A stretch of 40,475 bases of DNA from Bradyrhizobium sp. STM 3809 (GTDB lineage Bacteria > Pseudomonadota > Alphaproteobacteria > Rhizobiales > Xanthobacteraceae). Shown here piece by piece: positions 15,326 through 28,166 of this stretch. The stretch's first letter is position 1. Each line of letters starts with the position of its first letter. Location: NCBI RefSeq assembly GCF_000239795.1, contig NZ_CAFJ01000507.1, positions 1-40,475 of the forward strand, given 5' to 3'. The notes beneath the pieces were generated by a model. The model made no database searches and was not told the DNA's origin. It saw only the letters and a program-made list of their open reading frames with translations. The translations under genes were made by a program, and so were the position numbers.

Positions 15326-16132
15326 CTAGACCGCTCCCTTGGATGCGACCGAGCCGAAATGAACATCACCGGCCGTGATCGGCTCCAATCGTCCCTCCGC
15401 GGTCCGCACCAGCATACAACCCTGTTCGTCGATCGTGTCGAAAATCCCCTCGATGATAGCATGTCCGGACCTGATGGCGACCGGCTGGCCGAGCCCTGCC
15501 GCGCGCTCCAGCCACAGCTTTCGGATGTCGCCGAAGCCGCGCCCCTCATTCCAGATGCCGAAATATTCGACCCAGGCGTCGGACAATGCGCTGAACAGAT
15601 CTTCGGCGCTCACCTCTACGCCGAGATCGCGCAGCGACACCGCCGGTGTCGGAGTATCGGTCGGCGCCGCCACCACATTGGTTCCGATGCCGGCCACCAC
15701 TGCAAGCCCACCCGCCACCTGCTCGGCCTCGAGCAGCATGCCGACGATCTTGCGGCCGCCGGCGAGCACGTCATTCGGCCACTTCACCACGAAATCGGGT
15801 GACGAGCTGCCGCCCGACCGCAGGACGGCCTCGCGGCTGACCTCGCGCAAGGCGGTAGAGATCGCGAGGCCGGCGGCGAAGCCGAGCGTCGCAGCGACGG
15901 CCGGGCCGACGTTCAGCACTTCGAGGACGGACGACGCCAGATTGCCGCGGGGCGCAATCCAAGGCCGCTGACGGCGGCCCCGTCCGGCGGTCTGCTCCGT
16001 CGTGACGAACCAGCTGGCCTTGGCGCCCTGGCGCGCGGCGGCCAATGCTTCGACATTGGTCGAGCCGGCCTGATCGAAGACGACGAGCCCGTAGCCGCCG
16101 GCGGCGGCACGGGCGCCGAGAGCAAAGGTCAT
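15326..16132 (-). CDS. birA: Biotin-[acetyl-CoA-carboxylase] ligase, without DNA-binding domain
   Basis: Attaches biotin to the carrier subunit of acetyl-CoA carboxylase and other biotin enzymes. The 268-residue protein starts directly with the catalytic domain: FDQAGSTNVEAL, the biotinyl-AMP loop GRGRRQRPW (50-58), NLASSVL, KWPNDVL (117-123), GGRKIVGMLLEAE and the C-terminal SH3-like part. The N-terminal helix-turn-helix of E. coli BirA is missing, so it cannot repress biotin genes itself. Its ATG touches the nuoN stop codon and its stop touches the rnj start, both with zero spacing. Confidence 0.94.
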   Translation of the reverse strand: MTFALGARAAAGGYGLVVFDQAGSTNVEALAAARQGAKASWFVTTEQTAGRGRRQRPWIAPRGNLASSVLEVLNVGPAVAATLGFAAGLAISTALREVSREAVLRSGGSSSPDFVVKWPNDVLAGGRKIVGMLLEAEQVAGGLAVVAGIGTNVVAAPTDTPTPAVSLRDLGVEVSAEDLFSALSDAWVEYFGIWNEGRGFGDIRKLWLERAAGLGQPVAIRSGHAIIEGIFDTIDEQGCMLVRTAEGRLEPITAGDVHFGSVASKGAV

Positions 16133-17560
16133 CTAGAACAGCGATTTCGCCGCGGCCGCGGCGGCGCTGACCAGCGGGCCGGGATAGGCGAAGAACAGGA
16201 TGTTGAACACGCCGGAGATGGCGAGCACGGTGCGCAGCTCGATCCGGACCGGATCGAGCGTCGACAGCGGCTCGTCGAAATACATCGTCTTGACGATGAG
16301 GAGATAATAATAGGCGCCGACCACGCTGGTCAGCACGCCGATCACCGACAGCGTGAACAGCCCCGCCTTGATCGCGGCGACGAACACGTACCACTTGGCG
16401 AAGAAGCCCGCGAGCGGCGGAATGCCGGCCAGCGAGAACAGGAGCATCGCGAAGAAGAAGGCGAGCAGCGGATTGGTGCGCGACAGACCTGCGAAATCGC
16501 TGATCTTCTCGAACGACTGGCCGTTGCGCTTGATCGCCATGATCACCGCGAACGAGCCGAGCGTCATCGCGACATAGATCGCGATGTAGGTCAGCACGCC
16601 CTGCGCGCCCTCGACGGTGCCGGCGGCGAGGCCGACCAGCGCGAAGCCCATGTGGCCGATCGACGAATAGGCCATCAGGCGCTTGATGTTGGTCTGGCCG
16701 ATCGCGGCGAACGAGCCGAGCGCCATCGAGGCGATCGAGACGAACACGATGATCTGCTGCCACTGGAAGGTGATGCCGGGGAAGGCCGTCAGCGCGACGC
16801 GGGCGAACACCGCCAGCGCGGCGACCTTCGGGGCGGACGCGAAGAACGCCGTCACCGGGGTCGGCGCGCCCTCGTAGACGTCGGGCGTCCACATGTGGAA
16901 CGGCACCGCCGAGACCTTGAAGCACATGCCGGCGAACAGGAAGACGAGGCCGAAGATGACCCCGACGCTGCCGGTCTTGGTCGCCGCCGCGATCCCGGCG
17001 AAGCTGACCGTGCCGGTGAAGCCGTAGATCAGCGAGGCGCCGTACAGCAGCATGCCCGACGACAGGGCGCCGAGCACGAAATACTTCAGACCGGCTTCGG
17101 TCGACTTGACGTTGTCGCGATGGCTGGCCGCGACGACATAGAGCGCCAGCGACATCAGCTCGAGGCCGAGATAGAGCGAGATCAGGTCGCCGGCCGAGAT
17201 CAGGACCAGCATGCCCAAGGTCGAGAGCAGCACCAGGATCGCATACTCGAAGATGCGGCGGTCCGGCTTGGACAGAAACTCCGCCGACATGATCAGCGTC
17301 GCGGCCGAGCCGATGATCGCCAGGATCTTCAGGAAGCGCGCATAGCTGTCGGCGATGAAGCTGCCGCCGAACGCCTGGCCGCCCTGCTGCCTGAGCACGA
17401 GGATGCCGACCACGATCAGCAGCACGACCGCGAGGCCGGTGACGATCCCCGTCGTCCCCTGCCCGCGAAACGCGCCCAGCATCAACAGCGCCATGGCCCC
17501 CAAGGCCAGCAGCAGCTCCGGCAGCACCACCCAAAGCTGAGGCCCAAGATTCTCGATCAT
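16133..17560 (-). CDS. nuoN: NADH:quinone oxidoreductase subunit N
   Basis: One of three antiporter-like proton-pumping membrane subunits of complex I, 475 residues with about 14 hydrophobic helices. Conserved features include [16 protein letters not shown] with the key glutamate in helix 5, [16 protein letters not shown], the central lysine region [22 protein letters not shown], and [15 protein letters not shown]. Last of the nuo genes; the DNA then runs directly into birA. About 40 bases separate it from nuoM. Confidence 0.97.
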   Translation of the reverse strand: MIENLGPQLWVVLPELLLALGAMALLMLGAFRGQGTTGIVTGLAVVLLIVVGILVLRQQGGQAFGGSFIADSYARFLKILAIIGSAATLIMSAEFLSKPDRRIFEYAILVLLSTLGMLVLISAGDLISLYLGLELMSLALYVVAASHRDNVKSTEAGLKYFVLGALSSGMLLYGASLIYGFTGTVSFAGIAAATKTGSVGVIFGLVFLFAGMCFKVSAVPFHMWTPDVYEGAPTPVTAFFASAPKVAALAVFARVALTAFPGITFQWQQIIVFVSIASMALGSFAAIGQTNIKRLMAYSSIGHMGFALVGLAAGTVEGAQGVLTYIAIYVAMTLGSFAVIMAIKRNGQSFEKISDFAGLSRTNPLLAFFFAMLLFSLAGIPPLAGFFAKWYVFVAAIKAGLFTLSVIGVLTSVVGAYYYLLIVKTMYFDEPLSTLDPVRIELRTVLAISGVFNILFFAYPGPLVSAAAAAAKSLF

Positions 17561-17600
17561 CGTCTCTGTCCCGACCCCAGGGGTCTCATCATTAGTCTCA

Positions 17601-19112
17601 TCATTGGAGCAGCGCGGCGGCCTTCACGGCCGTCACGGCGGTATTGTAGTTGGTGACGAGCTGCTGCACCGAGGCCGCCGACATGTCCAGGATCGGCTTC
17701 GGATAGACGCCGAACAGGATGGTCAGCGCGACCAGCGGAAACAGGATCACGCCCTCACGCCAGGTGAGGTCCTTGATGCTCGCGAGCGACGGCTTGGTCA
17801 GCGCGCCGAACACGACCTTGCGATAGAGCCACAGCGCGTAGGCGGCCGAGAGGATGACGCCGAAGGTCGCGAAGAACGCGGTCGGGATCGACACCTTGAA
17901 GGTGCCGAGCAGGGTCATGAACTCGCCGACGAAGCCGGAGGTGCCGGGCAGACCGACATTGGCCATGGTGAACACCATGAACACCAGCGCGTAGATCGGC
18001 ATCCGGTTGACGAGGCCGCCATAGGCCGCGATCTCGCGGGTATGCATGCGGTCGTAGACGACGCCGACGCAGAGGAACAGCGCGCCCGACACGATGCCGT
18101 GCGAGATCATCTGGAACACGCCGCCGGCGACGCCCTGCATGGTGCCGGCGAAGATGCCCATCGTGACGAAGCCCATATGCGCCACCGACGAATAGGCGAT
18201 CAGCTTCTTGATGTCCTCCTGCATCAGCGCGACCAGCGAGGTGTAGATGATCGCGACGGCGGAGAGCGTCCACACCAGCGGCGCGAAGTCGTGCGAGGCC
18301 AGCGGGAACATCGGCAGCGAGAAGCGCAGGAAGCCGTAGCCGCCCATCTTCAGGAGGATCGCGGCCAGGATCACCGAGCCGGCGGTGGGCGCTTCGACAT
18401 GCGCGTCCGGCAGCCACGTATGGACCGGCCACATCGGCATCTTCACCGCGAAGGACGCGAAGAAGGCCAGCCACGCCCAGGTCTGCAACGAGCGCGGAAC
18501 CGCGGTGTGCATCAGCGTCGGGATGTCGGTGGTGCCCGCATTCCAGTACAGCGCCATGATGGCCAGGAGCATCAGCACCGAGCCAAGCAGCGTGTAGAGG
18601 AAGAACTTGAACGAGGCGTAGACCCGGCGCGGGCCGCCCCAGACCCCGATGATCAGGAACATCGGGATCAGGCCGCCCTCGAAGAACAGATAGAACAGCA
18701 CGAGGTCGAGCGCCGAGAACGTGCCGACCATCAGCGTTTCCAGGATCAGGAACGCCATCATGTATTCGCGCAGGCGGTTGGTGACCGACTTCCAGCTCGC
18801 CACGATGCAGAACGGCATCAGGGCGGTGGTCAGGATCACGAACGGCAGCGAGATGCCGTCGACGCCCATGTGGTAGCTGATGCCGGCGGCCAGCCAGTTC
18901 GACTTCTCGACGAACTGGAAGTCGGTCTGGCCGGGGTCGAAGCGCAGCACCAGGAGCACCGAGACCGCGAAGGTGATCAGCGTGGTCCCGAGCGCAATGA
19001 CGCGCACGTTGAGCCGCTCCGGCTCCCCATCGACCCGGGGGACCAGATAGATCAGCAGCGCGCCGACGAGCGGCAGGAAGGTGACGACAGACAGAATTGG
19101 CCAGGTGGTCAT
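17601..19112 (-). CDS. nuoM: NADH:quinone oxidoreductase subunit M
   Basis: Antiporter-like proton-pumping subunit of complex I, 503 residues with about 14 hydrophobic helices. Conserved blocks are [18 protein letters not shown] with the helix-5 glutamate, [40 protein letters not shown] and [14 protein letters not shown]. The ATG at 19112 overlaps the nuoL stop codon in an ATGA arrangement, which supports it against the frame's longer upstream opening, whose residues overlap nuoL and are not membrane-like. Confidence 0.97.
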   Translation of the reverse strand: MTTWPILSVVTFLPLVGALLIYLVPRVDGEPERLNVRVIALGTTLITFAVSVLLVLRFDPGQTDFQFVEKSNWLAAGISYHMGVDGISLPFVILTTALMPFCIVASWKSVTNRLREYMMAFLILETLMVGTFSALDLVLFYLFFEGGLIPMFLIIGVWGGPRRVYASFKFFLYTLLGSVLMLLAIMALYWNAGTTDIPTLMHTAVPRSLQTWAWLAFFASFAVKMPMWPVHTWLPDAHVEAPTAGSVILAAILLKMGGYGFLRFSLPMFPLASHDFAPLVWTLSAVAIIYTSLVALMQEDIKKLIAYSSVAHMGFVTMGIFAGTMQGVAGGVFQMISHGIVSGALFLCVGVVYDRMHTREIAAYGGLVNRMPIYALVFMVFTMANVGLPGTSGFVGEFMTLLGTFKVSIPTAFFATFGVILSAAYALWLYRKVVFGALTKPSLASIKDLTWREGVILFPLVALTILFGVYPKPILDMSAASVQQLVTNYNTAVTAVKAAALLQ

Positions 19113-21196
19113 TGCTGGCCCCCCATGAACATGAACCAGGTGATCAGGCCGGCGACGCCGATCAGCATGGCAAAGGCATAGTGATAGAGATAACCGGTCT
19201 GGATCTTGACGACGTTGCGCGTAACGTCGAGCACCCGCGCCGAGACGCCGTCCGGACCGAAGCCGTCGATGACGAAACCGTCGCCCTTCTTCCAGAGGAA
19301 GCGGCCGAGCCACTTCGCCGGACGGACGAAGATCACGTCATACAGCTCGTCGAAGTACCATTTGTTGAGCAGGAACTTGTAGAGCAGCGGCTGCTGCTCG
19401 GCGAGCTCCTCCGGCAGGTATGGGCGGCTGACGTAGAACAGCCAGGACACGAAGAAGCCGAGCACCATCATGATGAATGGCAGCTGTCCCAGCCAGAACG
19501 GCATGTGCTCCATGTCCTCGAGGATGTGCGGGTTCATCTTCAGCGACTCGCTGAAGAACTCCTCGACGCCGTGCGGGTGAACGAAATAGTCCTTGAACAC
19601 CCAGCCGGCAAAAGCGGAACCGATAGCCAGGACAAAGAGCGGGATCCGCATCCAGATCGGGCTTTCATGGGCGGCTTCATAGTGATGCTGATCATGCGGC
19701 ACGCCGAAGAACGTCTTCCAAACCAGGCGCCAGGAGTAGAATGAGGTCAGGCCGGCGGCAACGATCGTCATGAAGTAGGCATAGGTCGCGAACGGATTGT
19801 GCGCGGCATAGGCGGCTTCGATGATCGCGTCCTTGGAGAAGAAGCCGGCGAAGCCCGGAAAGCCGGTCAACGCCAGCGTGCCGACCGTCATCACCGCGAA
19901 GGTGAACGGGATCTTCTTCCACAGGCCGCCCATGTTGCGGATGTCCTGCTCGTGATGCATCGCGTAGATCACCGAGCCGGAGCCTAAGAACAGCAGCGCC
20001 TTGAAGAAGGCGTGCGTGAACAGGTGGAACATGCCGATGGAGTAGGCCCCTGCCCCCATCGCCACGAACATGTAGCCGAGCTGCGAGCAGGTCGAATAGG
20101 CGACGATGCGCTTGATGTCGTTCTGCACGAGGCCGACGGTCGCCGCGAAGAAGGCGGTGGTGGCGCCGAAGAACATCACCACGGCCTGCGCGTGCGGCGC
20201 GAGCTCGAACAGCGGCGACAGACGCGCCACCATGAAGACGCCGGCGGTGACCATGGTCGCGGCGTGGATCAGCGCCGACACCGGGGTCGGACCTTCCATC
20301 GCGTCCGGCAGCCAGGTGTGCAGCAGGAACTGCGCCGACTTGCCCATCGCGCCCATGAACAGCAGCAGACAGGTCAAGGTCAGCGCGTCGGCATGCCAGC
20401 CGAGGAAGTTGATCGTCGTCTTGCCGGCCAGGCTCGGCGCGGCGGCGAAGATCGTCTCGAAATCTGTCGACTTCGTCAGCAGGAACACCGCGAAGATGCC
20501 GAGCGCGAAGCCGAAGTCGCCGACGCGGTTGACGACGAAGGCCTTGATCGCCGCGGCGTTCGCCGAAGGCTTCTGGAACCAGAAGCCGATCAGGAGATAG
20601 CTCGCGAGACCCACCCCCTCCCAGCCGAAGAACAGCTGCACGAGGTTGTTCGCGGTCACCAGCATCAGCATCGCGAAGGTGAACAGCGAGAGATAGGCGA
20701 AGAAGCGCGGACGGTTCGGATCCTCGTCCATGTAGCCGATCGAATAGAGATGCACGAGCGAGGACACGCTCGTCACCACCACCAGCATCACCGCGGTGAG
20801 CGTATCGACGCGCAGCGCCCAGGACACCTGCAGTTCGCCGGAATTGATCCAGGGCAGCAGCTCCTTCACGCCGGCTTCGTGGTGCATGAAGCCGACGCTG
20901 ACCAGGGTCGCCCAGGACAACGCGGCCGAGACGAACAGCAGCGCCGTCGTGATGATCTGCGCGGCCCAGGTGCCGGCCGCCGGCGGCTCGGCGACATGGT
21001 GATCGTCATGACCATGGCCGTGATCGTCGTCGCCGTGATCGTCACGCGCGTGCGCATGCGCATCGGCGGCACCATGGCCGTGATCATGATGCTCGACTTG
21101 GTCGCCGCTCGGATGGCGCCCATGGGCGCCGAGCAGCGCGATCAGGCCGGCCAGGATCGCGCCCAGCAGCGGCAGAAAGACAATGGCCTGGATCAT
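19109..21196 (-). CDS. nuoL: NADH:quinone oxidoreductase subunit L, with a His/Asp-rich loop after the first helix
   Basis: Largest antiporter-like subunit of complex I, 695 residues, including the long lateral helix at the C-terminus. Conserved blocks: [63 protein letters not shown] (by position, about 280-310) and [14 protein letters not shown]. Between helix 1 ([20 protein letters not shown]) and helix 2 ([19 protein letters not shown]) there is an extra loop of about 50 residues (roughly 24-72) packed with His and Asp, e.g. [20 protein letters not shown]. This loop is absent from E. coli NuoL. It could bind metal ions; I have seen related loops in Bradyrhizobium proteins, but no function is known to me. 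Confidence 0.97.
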   Translation of the reverse strand: MIQAIVFLPLLGAILAGLIALLGAHGRHPSGDQVEHHDHGHGAADAHAHARDDHGDDDHGHGHDDHHVAEPPAAGTWAAQIITTALLFVSAALSWATLVSVGFMHHEAGVKELLPWINSGELQVSWALRVDTLTAVMLVVVTSVSSLVHLYSIGYMDEDPNRPRFFAYLSLFTFAMLMLVTANNLVQLFFGWEGVGLASYLLIGFWFQKPSANAAAIKAFVVNRVGDFGFALGIFAVFLLTKSTDFETIFAAAPSLAGKTTINFLGWHADALTLTCLLLFMGAMGKSAQFLLHTWLPDAMEGPTPVSALIHAATMVTAGVFMVARLSPLFELAPHAQAVVMFFGATTAFFAATVGLVQNDIKRIVAYSTCSQLGYMFVAMGAGAYSIGMFHLFTHAFFKALLFLGSGSVIYAMHHEQDIRNMGGLWKKIPFTFAVMTVGTLALTGFPGFAGFFSKDAIIEAAYAAHNPFATYAYFMTIVAAGLTSFYSWRLVWKTFFGVPHDQHHYEAAHESPIWMRIPLFVLAIGSAFAGWVFKDYFVHPHGVEEFFSESLKMNPHILEDMEHMPFWLGQLPFIMMVLGFFVSWLFYVSRPYLPEELAEQQPLLYKFLLNKWYFDELYDVIFVRPAKWLGRFLWKKGDGFVIDGFGPDGVSARVLDVTRNVVKIQTGYLYHYAFAMLIGVAGLITWFMFMGGQQ

Positions 21197-21261
21197 TCGC
21201 CCGTTCCCTTACGCATGACCTTGCCGGCGAGCCGGCCCCCACTTGTGCGGATCATGCGCCC

Positions 21262-21570
21262 CTAGCCCTTCATCAGATTGACGTCTTCGACCGCGATCGA
21301 ACCGCGGTTGCGGAAATAGACCACCAGCACGGCGAGGCCGATCGCGGCCTCGGCGGCGGCCACCGTCAGCACCAGCAAGGCGAACACCTGCCCGACGATA
21401 TCGCCGAGGAAGGTCGAGAACGCCACCAGGTTGATGTTGACCGCGAGCAGGATCAGCTCGACCGACATCAGGATGACGATGATGTTCTTGCGGTTCAGGA
21501 AAATGCCGAGGATGCCGAGCGTGAACAGCATGGCCGCGACGGCGAGATAGTGCCCCAGTCCGATGGTCAT
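21262..21570 (-). CDS. nuoK: NADH:quinone oxidoreductase subunit K
   Basis: Small membrane subunit of complex I, 102 residues, three helices. The two functionally important helix glutamates are in [16 protein letters not shown] and [14 protein letters not shown]. The ATG at 21570 overlaps the nuoJ stop codon (ATGA), and the resulting length equals the family's usual one; an in-frame start three codons earlier is less likely. About 65 bases separate it from nuoL. Confidence 0.97.
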   Translation of the reverse strand: MTIGLGHYLAVAAMLFTLGILGIFLNRKNIIVILMSVELILLAVNINLVAFSTFLGDIVGQVFALLVLTVAAAEAAIGLAVLVVYFRNRGSIAVEDVNLMKG

Positions 21571-22205
21571 TTCACCCACTCCGCGGCATCCGAGTCCTGC
21601 AGCCCCTGCCCGACCGCGACCTTGCGGACCGCCATCGCCATCTCGGGCGTCCGGGCGTTCTGGACGTTGATGTCCTGGCGCTTCACGCTGGCCTTGTGGC
21701 GCAGCGTCAGCACGATCGCGCCGATCATCGCCACCAGCAGGATCATGCCCGACAGCTGGAAGTAATGGACGTATTTCGTATAGAGCACGAGGCCGAGCGC
21801 CTCGGTGTTGGTGACGTTGGTCGGGATCGCCGCCGTGATCGACTTCGGCGTCGTCGGATTGATGATCCAGTAGGACACGGTCAGCAGCAGCTCGAACAGG
21901 AAGATGCCGCCGATCACGAGACCGATCGGCATGTACTGCAGGAAGCCCTCGCGCAGCTCGGTGAAGTCGACGTCGAGCATCATGATCACGAATAGGAACA
22001 GCACCGCGACCGCGCCGACATAGACGACCACCAGGATCATCGCCAGGAACTCGGCGCCCATCAGCACGAACAGGCCGGAGGCGTTGACGAAGGCGAGGAT
22101 CAGGTAGAGCACCGAGTGAACGGGGTTCTTCGAGACGATGACCATCACCGCGGAGGCCACGCAGACCGCCGCGAACAGATAGAAGAAGAGCGCAGGAAGG
22201 ATCAT
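21567..22205 (-). CDS. nuoJ: NADH:quinone oxidoreductase subunit J
   Basis: Membrane subunit of complex I, 212 residues, five predicted helices with [39 protein letters not shown] (residues about 42-80) as the conserved core, including the pi-bulge helix region with Tyr-Val-Gly-Ala. The C-terminal 40 residues ([17 protein letters not shown] onward) are hydrophilic. It follows nuoI by nine bases. Confidence 0.96.
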   Translation of the reverse strand: MILPALFFYLFAAVCVASAVMVIVSKNPVHSVLYLILAFVNASGLFVLMGAEFLAMILVVVYVGAVAVLFLFVIMMLDVDFTELREGFLQYMPIGLVIGGIFLFELLLTVSYWIINPTTPKSITAAIPTNVTNTEALGLVLYTKYVHYFQLSGMILLVAMIGAIVLTLRHKASVKRQDINVQNARTPEMAMAVRKVAVGQGLQDSDAAEWVK

Positions 22206-22214
22206 CGGACGGCC

Positions 22215-22703
22215 TCAGCGGTACGGCGCGTCGAGCGCGATGGCTTTGGAGATCTCGCGCTCCCAGCGATCGCCGTTCGCGAGCAGCTTGGCCTTGTCAT
22301 AATACAGCTCCTCGCGGGTCTCGGTCGCGAACTCGAAGTTCGGTCCCTCGACGATGGCGTCGACCGGACAGGCCTCCTGGCACAGGCCGCAATAGATGCA
22401 CTTCACCATGTCGATGTCGTAGCGCACCGTGCGGCGGGTGCCGTCGTTGCGGCGCGGGCCGGCCTCGATGGTGATCGCCTGCGCCGGGCAGACCGCCTCG
22501 CACAGCTTGCAGGCGATGCAGCGCTCTTCGCCGTTGGGATAGCGGCGCAACGCGTGCTCGCCGCGGAAGCGCGGCGAGATCGGGCCCTTCTCGAACGGAT
22601 AGTTCAGGGTCGGCTTGGGCTTGAAGAAGTAGCGCATCGCGAGAAAGAACGCGGAGACGAACTCCTGCAGCAGCAGCGACCGTGCGGTGGCGGAAATGTT
22701 CAT
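22215..22703 (-). CDS. nuoI: NADH:quinone oxidoreductase subunit I (two 4Fe-4S clusters)
   Basis: Ferredoxin-like peripheral subunit that carries clusters N6a and N6b between NuoG and NuoB. In the 162-residue protein the ligands are C62, C65, C68, C72 ([12 protein letters not shown]) and C102, C105, C108, C112 ([12 protein letters not shown]). The N-terminal amphipathic part ([23 protein letters not shown]) lies along the membrane arm. Start at 22703 gives the normal family N-terminus; the frame extends upstream into nuoH without family resemblance. Confidence 0.97.
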   Translation of the reverse strand: MNISATARSLLLQEFVSAFFLAMRYFFKPKPTLNYPFEKGPISPRFRGEHALRRYPNGEERCIACKLCEAVCPAQAITIEAGPRRNDGTRRTVRYDIDMVKCIYCGLCQEACPVDAIVEGPNFEFATETREELYYDKAKLLANGDRWEREISKAIALDAPYR

Positions 22704-22710
22704 GACAGCC

Positions 22711-23781
22711 TCATTTCGGCGCGATGCCGGCGAAGTGCAGCACGCCCGCGACAACGACCACCATGACCAGCGACAGCGGCAGGAACACCTTCCAACCGAG
22801 TCGCATCAACTGGTCGTAGCGGTAGCGCGGCACGATCGCTTTCGCCATCGCGATCAGGAAGAACATGAAGAACAGCTTGAGCGCGAACCAGACGACGCCG
22901 GGCACCCAATTGAACGGTGCCACGTCGATCGGCGGCAGCCAGCCGCCCAGGAACAGGATCGTCGCCAGCGCGCACATCGTGGTGATCGCGACATACTCGC
23001 CGAGCATGAACAGGAGATACGGCGTCGAGCCGTATTCGACCATGAAGCCGGCGACGAGCTCCGATTCCGCCTCGACCAGATCGAACGGCGGACGGTTGGT
23101 CTCGGCCAGCGCCGAGACGTAGAACACCACGAACATCGGGAACAGCGGCCAGACGTACCAGTTCAGGATCGTCAGCTGCGGCAGGCCGATCAGGCTGGCG
23201 AGGCCGCGGGCATGCTGCGCCTCGACGACCGCCGAGAGGTTCAAGGTGCCGGCACAGAGCAGCACGGTGATGATCACGAAGCCGATCGAGACCTCGTAGG
23301 ACACCATCTGCGCCGCCGAACGCAGCGCCGCCAGGAACGGGTACTTCGAGTTCGACGACCAGCCGGCCATGATGATGCCGTAGATCGACAGCGACGAGAT
23401 CGCGAAGATGAAGAGGATACCGACATTGATGTCGGCGATCGCCCAGCCGAGATTGGTCGGGATGACAGCCCAGGCCGCCAGCGCGAGCACGCAGGACACC
23501 AGCGGCGCCAGCAGGAAGACGCCCTTGTTGGCGCCGGCCGGAATGATCGGCTCCTTGAGCACGAATTTCAGCAGGTCGGCGAACGACTGGAACAGGCCCC
23601 ACGGCCCAACCACGTTGGGACCGCGCCTGATCTGCACGGCCGCCCAGATCTTGCGGTCGGCGAGCAGGATGTAGGCGATCGCGACCAGCAGGACGACCAG
23701 CAGGAGGACGCTCTGCGCGATCATGATGATCAGCGGCCAGAGGAAACCGGTCCAGAACGAGCTTGCGAACAAATCAGCCAT
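22711..23781 (-). CDS. nuoH: NADH:quinone oxidoreductase subunit H
   Basis: Membrane subunit that forms the quinone-access chamber at the junction of complex I arms; 356 residues, about eight to nine helices. Conserved segments: [21 protein letters not shown] (by position, about 53-73), [23 protein letters not shown], and [21 protein letters not shown] with the carboxylate-rich loop. It follows nuoG by 10 bases and precedes nuoI by seven. Confidence 0.97.
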   Translation of the reverse strand: MADLFASSFWTGFLWPLIIMIAQSVLLLVVLLVAIAYILLADRKIWAAVQIRRGPNVVGPWGLFQSFADLLKFVLKEPIIPAGANKGVFLLAPLVSCVLALAAWAVIPTNLGWAIADINVGILFIFAISSLSIYGIIMAGWSSNSKYPFLAALRSAAQMVSYEVSIGFVIITVLLCAGTLNLSAVVEAQHARGLASLIGLPQLTILNWYVWPLFPMFVVFYVSALAETNRPPFDLVEAESELVAGFMVEYGSTPYLLFMLGEYVAITTMCALATILFLGGWLPPIDVAPFNWVPGVVWFALKLFFMFFLIAMAKAIVPRYRYDQLMRLGWKVFLPLSLVMVVVVAGVLHFAGIAPK

Positions 23782-23791
23782 CAGGTCACGC

Positions 23792-25861
23792 TCACTCCGC
23801 TGCCGTCAGCATCTGCCCGGAGGCCAGACGGGAGCATTCCGCCATGACCGCCGATGCGCGCGCGATCGGATTGGTGAGATAGAAATCGTCGATGAGCGGC
23901 TTGAACGGCGCCTTCTCGAGGCTGCCGCCCTTGCCCGCCAGGGCCTTGATGTCGGCGATCTTGCCGGCCTCGATCTGGTCGATGCGGCCGAGATGCGGCA
24001 CCGCCTTGATGATCTCGGCGCGCAGCGCCGCGAGCGAGTCGTAGCCGAGCTTGCGGCCGAGCACCTCGGAGAGTGCGCGGATGATCGCCCAGTCCTCGCG
24101 CGCCTCGCCCGGCGGGAACGACGCCCGCGCCGCGATCTGCACCCGGCCCTCGGTGTTGACGTAGAGCCCGGACTTCTCGGTGTAGGCCGCGCCCGGCAGG
24201 ATGACGTCGGCGCGATGCGCGCCGCGGTCGCCATGGGTGCCGATGTAGACGGTGAACACGCCCTCGGGGATCTCGACCTCATCGGCGCCGAGCAGGAACA
24301 TCACGTCCATGGTGCCGAAGGTCGTCATCTGAGCGCCGGTGAGACCGGTGCCGTTGAAGCCGATGTCGAGCGCGCCGACCCGCGACGCGGTGTCGTGCAG
24401 CACGGCAAAGCCGTTCCAATCGTCGCGCACGGCGTTGACGTCCATCGCGATCTTGGCGGCGAGCGCCAGGATCGCGCCGCCGTCGTGGCGCGCAGCCGCA
24501 CCAGCGCCGACCAGAACGATCGGGTTCTTGGCGTTGCGGAAGGCGGTCGCGAAGGAGTGCTTGCCGGCCGCGACATCGCTCAGCGAGTCCGTGCCCGCGC
24601 CGATGTGCTCATAGGCGTAAGTGAGATCGACCTTCGGGCCGACCAGACCGACCTTGAGCTGGCCCGAGCGCCAGCGCTTGCGGATACGGGCGTTCAGCAC
24701 GGCCGCTTCCTTGCGCGGATTGGCGCCGATGATCAGGATCGCATCGGCCTGCTCGATGCCGGCGATGGTGGGATTGAACAGATAGGACGCGCGGCCGAGC
24801 CTGGCATCGAAGCTGTCACCGCCCTGCACGGCAACGTTGGTCGAGCCGAGCTTGGCGAGCAGATCCTTCAGCGCATACATCTCCTCGACCGCCGCGAGGT
24901 CGCCCGCGATCGCGCCGACGCGCTTGCCGTCGATGCGCGCCAGCCTGGTCGCGATCGCCTTGAACGCCTCGGGCCATGTGGCCGGGCGCAGCTTGCCGTC
25001 CTCACGAACGTAGGGACGATCGAGCCGCTGCGTGCGCAGGCCGTCGACGACGTGACGGGTCTTGTCGGAAATCCACTCCTCGTTCACGGAGTCATTGATA
25101 CGCGGCAGGATGCGCATCACTTCGCGGCCGCGGGTGTCGACGCGGATCGCCGAGCCCAGGCCGTCCATGACGTCGATCGACTGCGTCTTGCCGAGCTCCC
25201 AGGGACGCGCCGCGAAGGCATAGGGCTTCGAAGTCAGCGCACCGACGGGGCAGATATCGACCAGATTGCCCTGCAGCTCCGAGCTCAGCGCCTGCTCGAG
25301 ATAGGTCGTGATCTCCATGTCCTCGCCACGGCCGATCGCCCCCATCTCCGGCACGCCGCACACCTCCGCCGAGAAGCGGACGCAGCGCGTGCACTGGATG
25401 CAGCGGGTCATCGAGGTCTTGACCAGCGCGCCGAGATATTTGTCCTCGACGGCGCGCTTGTTCTCGGCGTAGCGGCTGGTGTCGACACCATAGCCCATCG
25501 CCTGGTCCTGCAGGTCGCACTCGCCGCCCTGGTCGCAGATCGGGCAATCCAAGGGATGGTTGATCAGAAGGAACTCCATCACGCCTTCGCGCGCCTTCTT
25601 GACCATCGGCGACCGCGTCGAGATCTCCGGCGGCTCGCCTTTCGGACCCGGACGGCAGTCGCGCACGCCCCAGGCGCAGCTCGCGACCGGCTTCGGTCCG
25701 CCCTTCACCTCGACGAGGCACATCCGGCAGTTGCCGGCGATCGACAGCCGCTCGTGATAGCAGAAGCGCGGAATCTCGGCGCCTGCCGCCTCGCACGCCT
25801 GCAGCAGCGTGTATTCCGCCGGCACATCGATCTCTTTGCCATCGATGATGATCTTGGTCAT
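23792..25861 (-). CDS. nuoG: NADH:quinone oxidoreductase subunit G
   Basis: Large peripheral iron-sulfur subunit, 689 residues. The N-terminal 2Fe-2S domain has C34, C45, C48 and C62. The His/Cys cluster N5 site is in [19 protein letters not shown], and further ligands are in [12 protein letters not shown] and [16 protein letters not shown]. The rest is a molybdopterin-oxidoreductase-like fold that has lost its cofactor ([40 protein letters not shown] by position). A gap of about 97 bases separates it from nuoF. Confidence 0.97.
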   Translation of the reverse strand: MTKIIIDGKEIDVPAEYTLLQACEAAGAEIPRFCYHERLSIAGNCRMCLVEVKGGPKPVASCAWGVRDCRPGPKGEPPEISTRSPMVKKAREGVMEFLLINHPLDCPICDQGGECDLQDQAMGYGVDTSRYAENKRAVEDKYLGALVKTSMTRCIQCTRCVRFSAEVCGVPEMGAIGRGEDMEITTYLEQALSSELQGNLVDICPVGALTSKPYAFAARPWELGKTQSIDVMDGLGSAIRVDTRGREVMRILPRINDSVNEEWISDKTRHVVDGLRTQRLDRPYVREDGKLRPATWPEAFKAIATRLARIDGKRVGAIAGDLAAVEEMYALKDLLAKLGSTNVAVQGGDSFDARLGRASYLFNPTIAGIEQADAILIIGANPRKEAAVLNARIRKRWRSGQLKVGLVGPKVDLTYAYEHIGAGTDSLSDVAAGKHSFATAFRNAKNPIVLVGAGAAARHDGGAILALAAKIAMDVNAVRDDWNGFAVLHDTASRVGALDIGFNGTGLTGAQMTTFGTMDVMFLLGADEVEIPEGVFTVYIGTHGDRGAHRADVILPGAAYTEKSGLYVNTEGRVQIAARASFPPGEAREDWAIIRALSEVLGRKLGYDSLAALRAEIIKAVPHLGRIDQIEAGKIADIKALAGKGGSLEKAPFKPLIDDFYLTNPIARASAVMAECSRLASGQMLTAAE

Positions 25862-25958
25862 TGCCTCACATCTCTCTCAAACCACGGACCACCGCGCTGC
25901 GCAGCATCAGGGCGCAAGCGCGGGGCAAAACTTCGCTGGCGGATACGACCGCCATCCC

Positions 25959-27284
<1,326 letters not shown>

Positions 27285-27303
27285 CAGACGGCTTCCTCGA
27301 AGT

Positions 27304-27519
27304 TCAACGGTTCGACTGCATGTTGGCGACGAAGGCGGCACAGCCGCCGAATACGAGCGCCCACAGCAGACTGGACTCCAGCGTCGCGCTCAGCGCGAAC
27401 CGCTGCAGCACGAAAATGAAAGCGGCGGCCGCGACGGTGTGCAGCGCCACGTAGCGCCAGTTCTTCATCGCGGCGCCCTCTCGGCTCAGGGCCGCAACGC
27501 GGATGCGATCGCGGCTCAT
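27304..27519 (-). CDS. Small membrane protein encoded between nuoE and nuoF (function unknown)
   Basis: A 71-residue protein with a short basic N-terminus ([15 protein letters not shown]) and two hydrophobic stretches, [19 protein letters not shown] and [19 protein letters not shown], so probably a two-helix inner-membrane protein. Its ATG overlaps the nuoE stop codon (ATGA), implying coupled translation; an internal ATG at 27468 would shorten it to 54 residues and start directly at the first helix. I do not recognise a family. Position suggests an accessory or assembly role for complex I, but this is inference. Confidence 0.7.
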   Translation of the reverse strand: MSRDRIRVAALSREGAAMKNWRYVALHTVAAAAFIFVLQRFALSATLESSLLWALVFGGCAAFVANMQSNR

Positions 27520-28166
27520 GTCTTCTCCTTCAGCGTGGTCGGCCCACCGGCCGGCGCCGAGAACTGGCGGCCGTTCTGCGGACCCGGCGTCGGCAGGTTG
27601 CCGGTCGCGAAGCCGTCGAGCACCTTGCCGAAGCTCTCCGGCGTCAGGTCCTCATAGGTATCCTTCCAGATCTGCACCATCGGCGCATTCACACAGGCAC
27701 CCAGGCACTCGACTTCCTCCCAGCTGAAGTCGCCGTCCTTGGAGAGGTGGAACGGGTCGTGGTGGATGCGGTGCTTGCAGACCTCGATCAGCTCCTCGGC
27801 GCCGCGCAGCCGGCACGGCGTCGTGCCGCAGACCTGGACATGCGCCTTCTTGCCGACGGGCTGCAGCTGGAACATCGTGTAGAAGGTCGCGATCTCCAGC
27901 ACGCGGATATAGGGCATCCCGAGCATGTCGGCGACGACGCGGATCGCGGCTTCCGACACCCAGCCAGCGTTCTGCTCCTGGGCGCGCCACAGGATCGCGA
28001 TCACCGCCGAAGCCTGGCGGCCTTCCGGATATTTGGCGATCTGGGCCTTGGCGAAGGCGAGGTTTTCATCCGTGAACGCAAAGCTCGCGGGCTGGAGGTC
28101 CTGGCGAGACGGCGGACGGACATGGCTCTCTAGTCTTTCATTGCATGCGGCGCGCGGCACCTGCAT
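27516..28166 (-). CDS. nuoE: NADH:quinone oxidoreductase subunit E (2Fe-2S), start region abnormal
   Basis: The 24-kDa-type subunit carrying cluster N1a. The core is intact: [56 protein letters not shown], and the 2Fe-2S ligands in CGTTPC and CLGACVNAP. The start is a problem. An ATG at 28123 encodes MSVRRLA, which I remember as the usual NuoE N-terminus in this group, but it is one base out of frame: 608 bases separate it from the end, and one more base would give 202 codons plus stop. In the NuoE frame the nearest start codons are GTG 28160, ATG 28166 and GTG 28199, all inside the 3' end of the FkbM gene. The end and family are certain; the start is a guess, and a sequencing error is possible. 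Confidence 0.9.
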   Translation of the reverse strand: MQVPRAACNERLESHVRPPSRQDLQPASFAFTDENLAFAKAQIAKYPEGRQASAVIAILWRAQEQNAGWVSEAAIRVVADMLGMPYIRVLEIATFYTMFQLQPVGKKAHVQVCGTTPCRLRGAEELIEVCKHRIHHDPFHLSKDGDFSWEEVECLGACVNAPMVQIWKDTYEDLTPESFGKVLDGFATGNLPTPGPQNGRQFSAPAGGPTTLKEKT

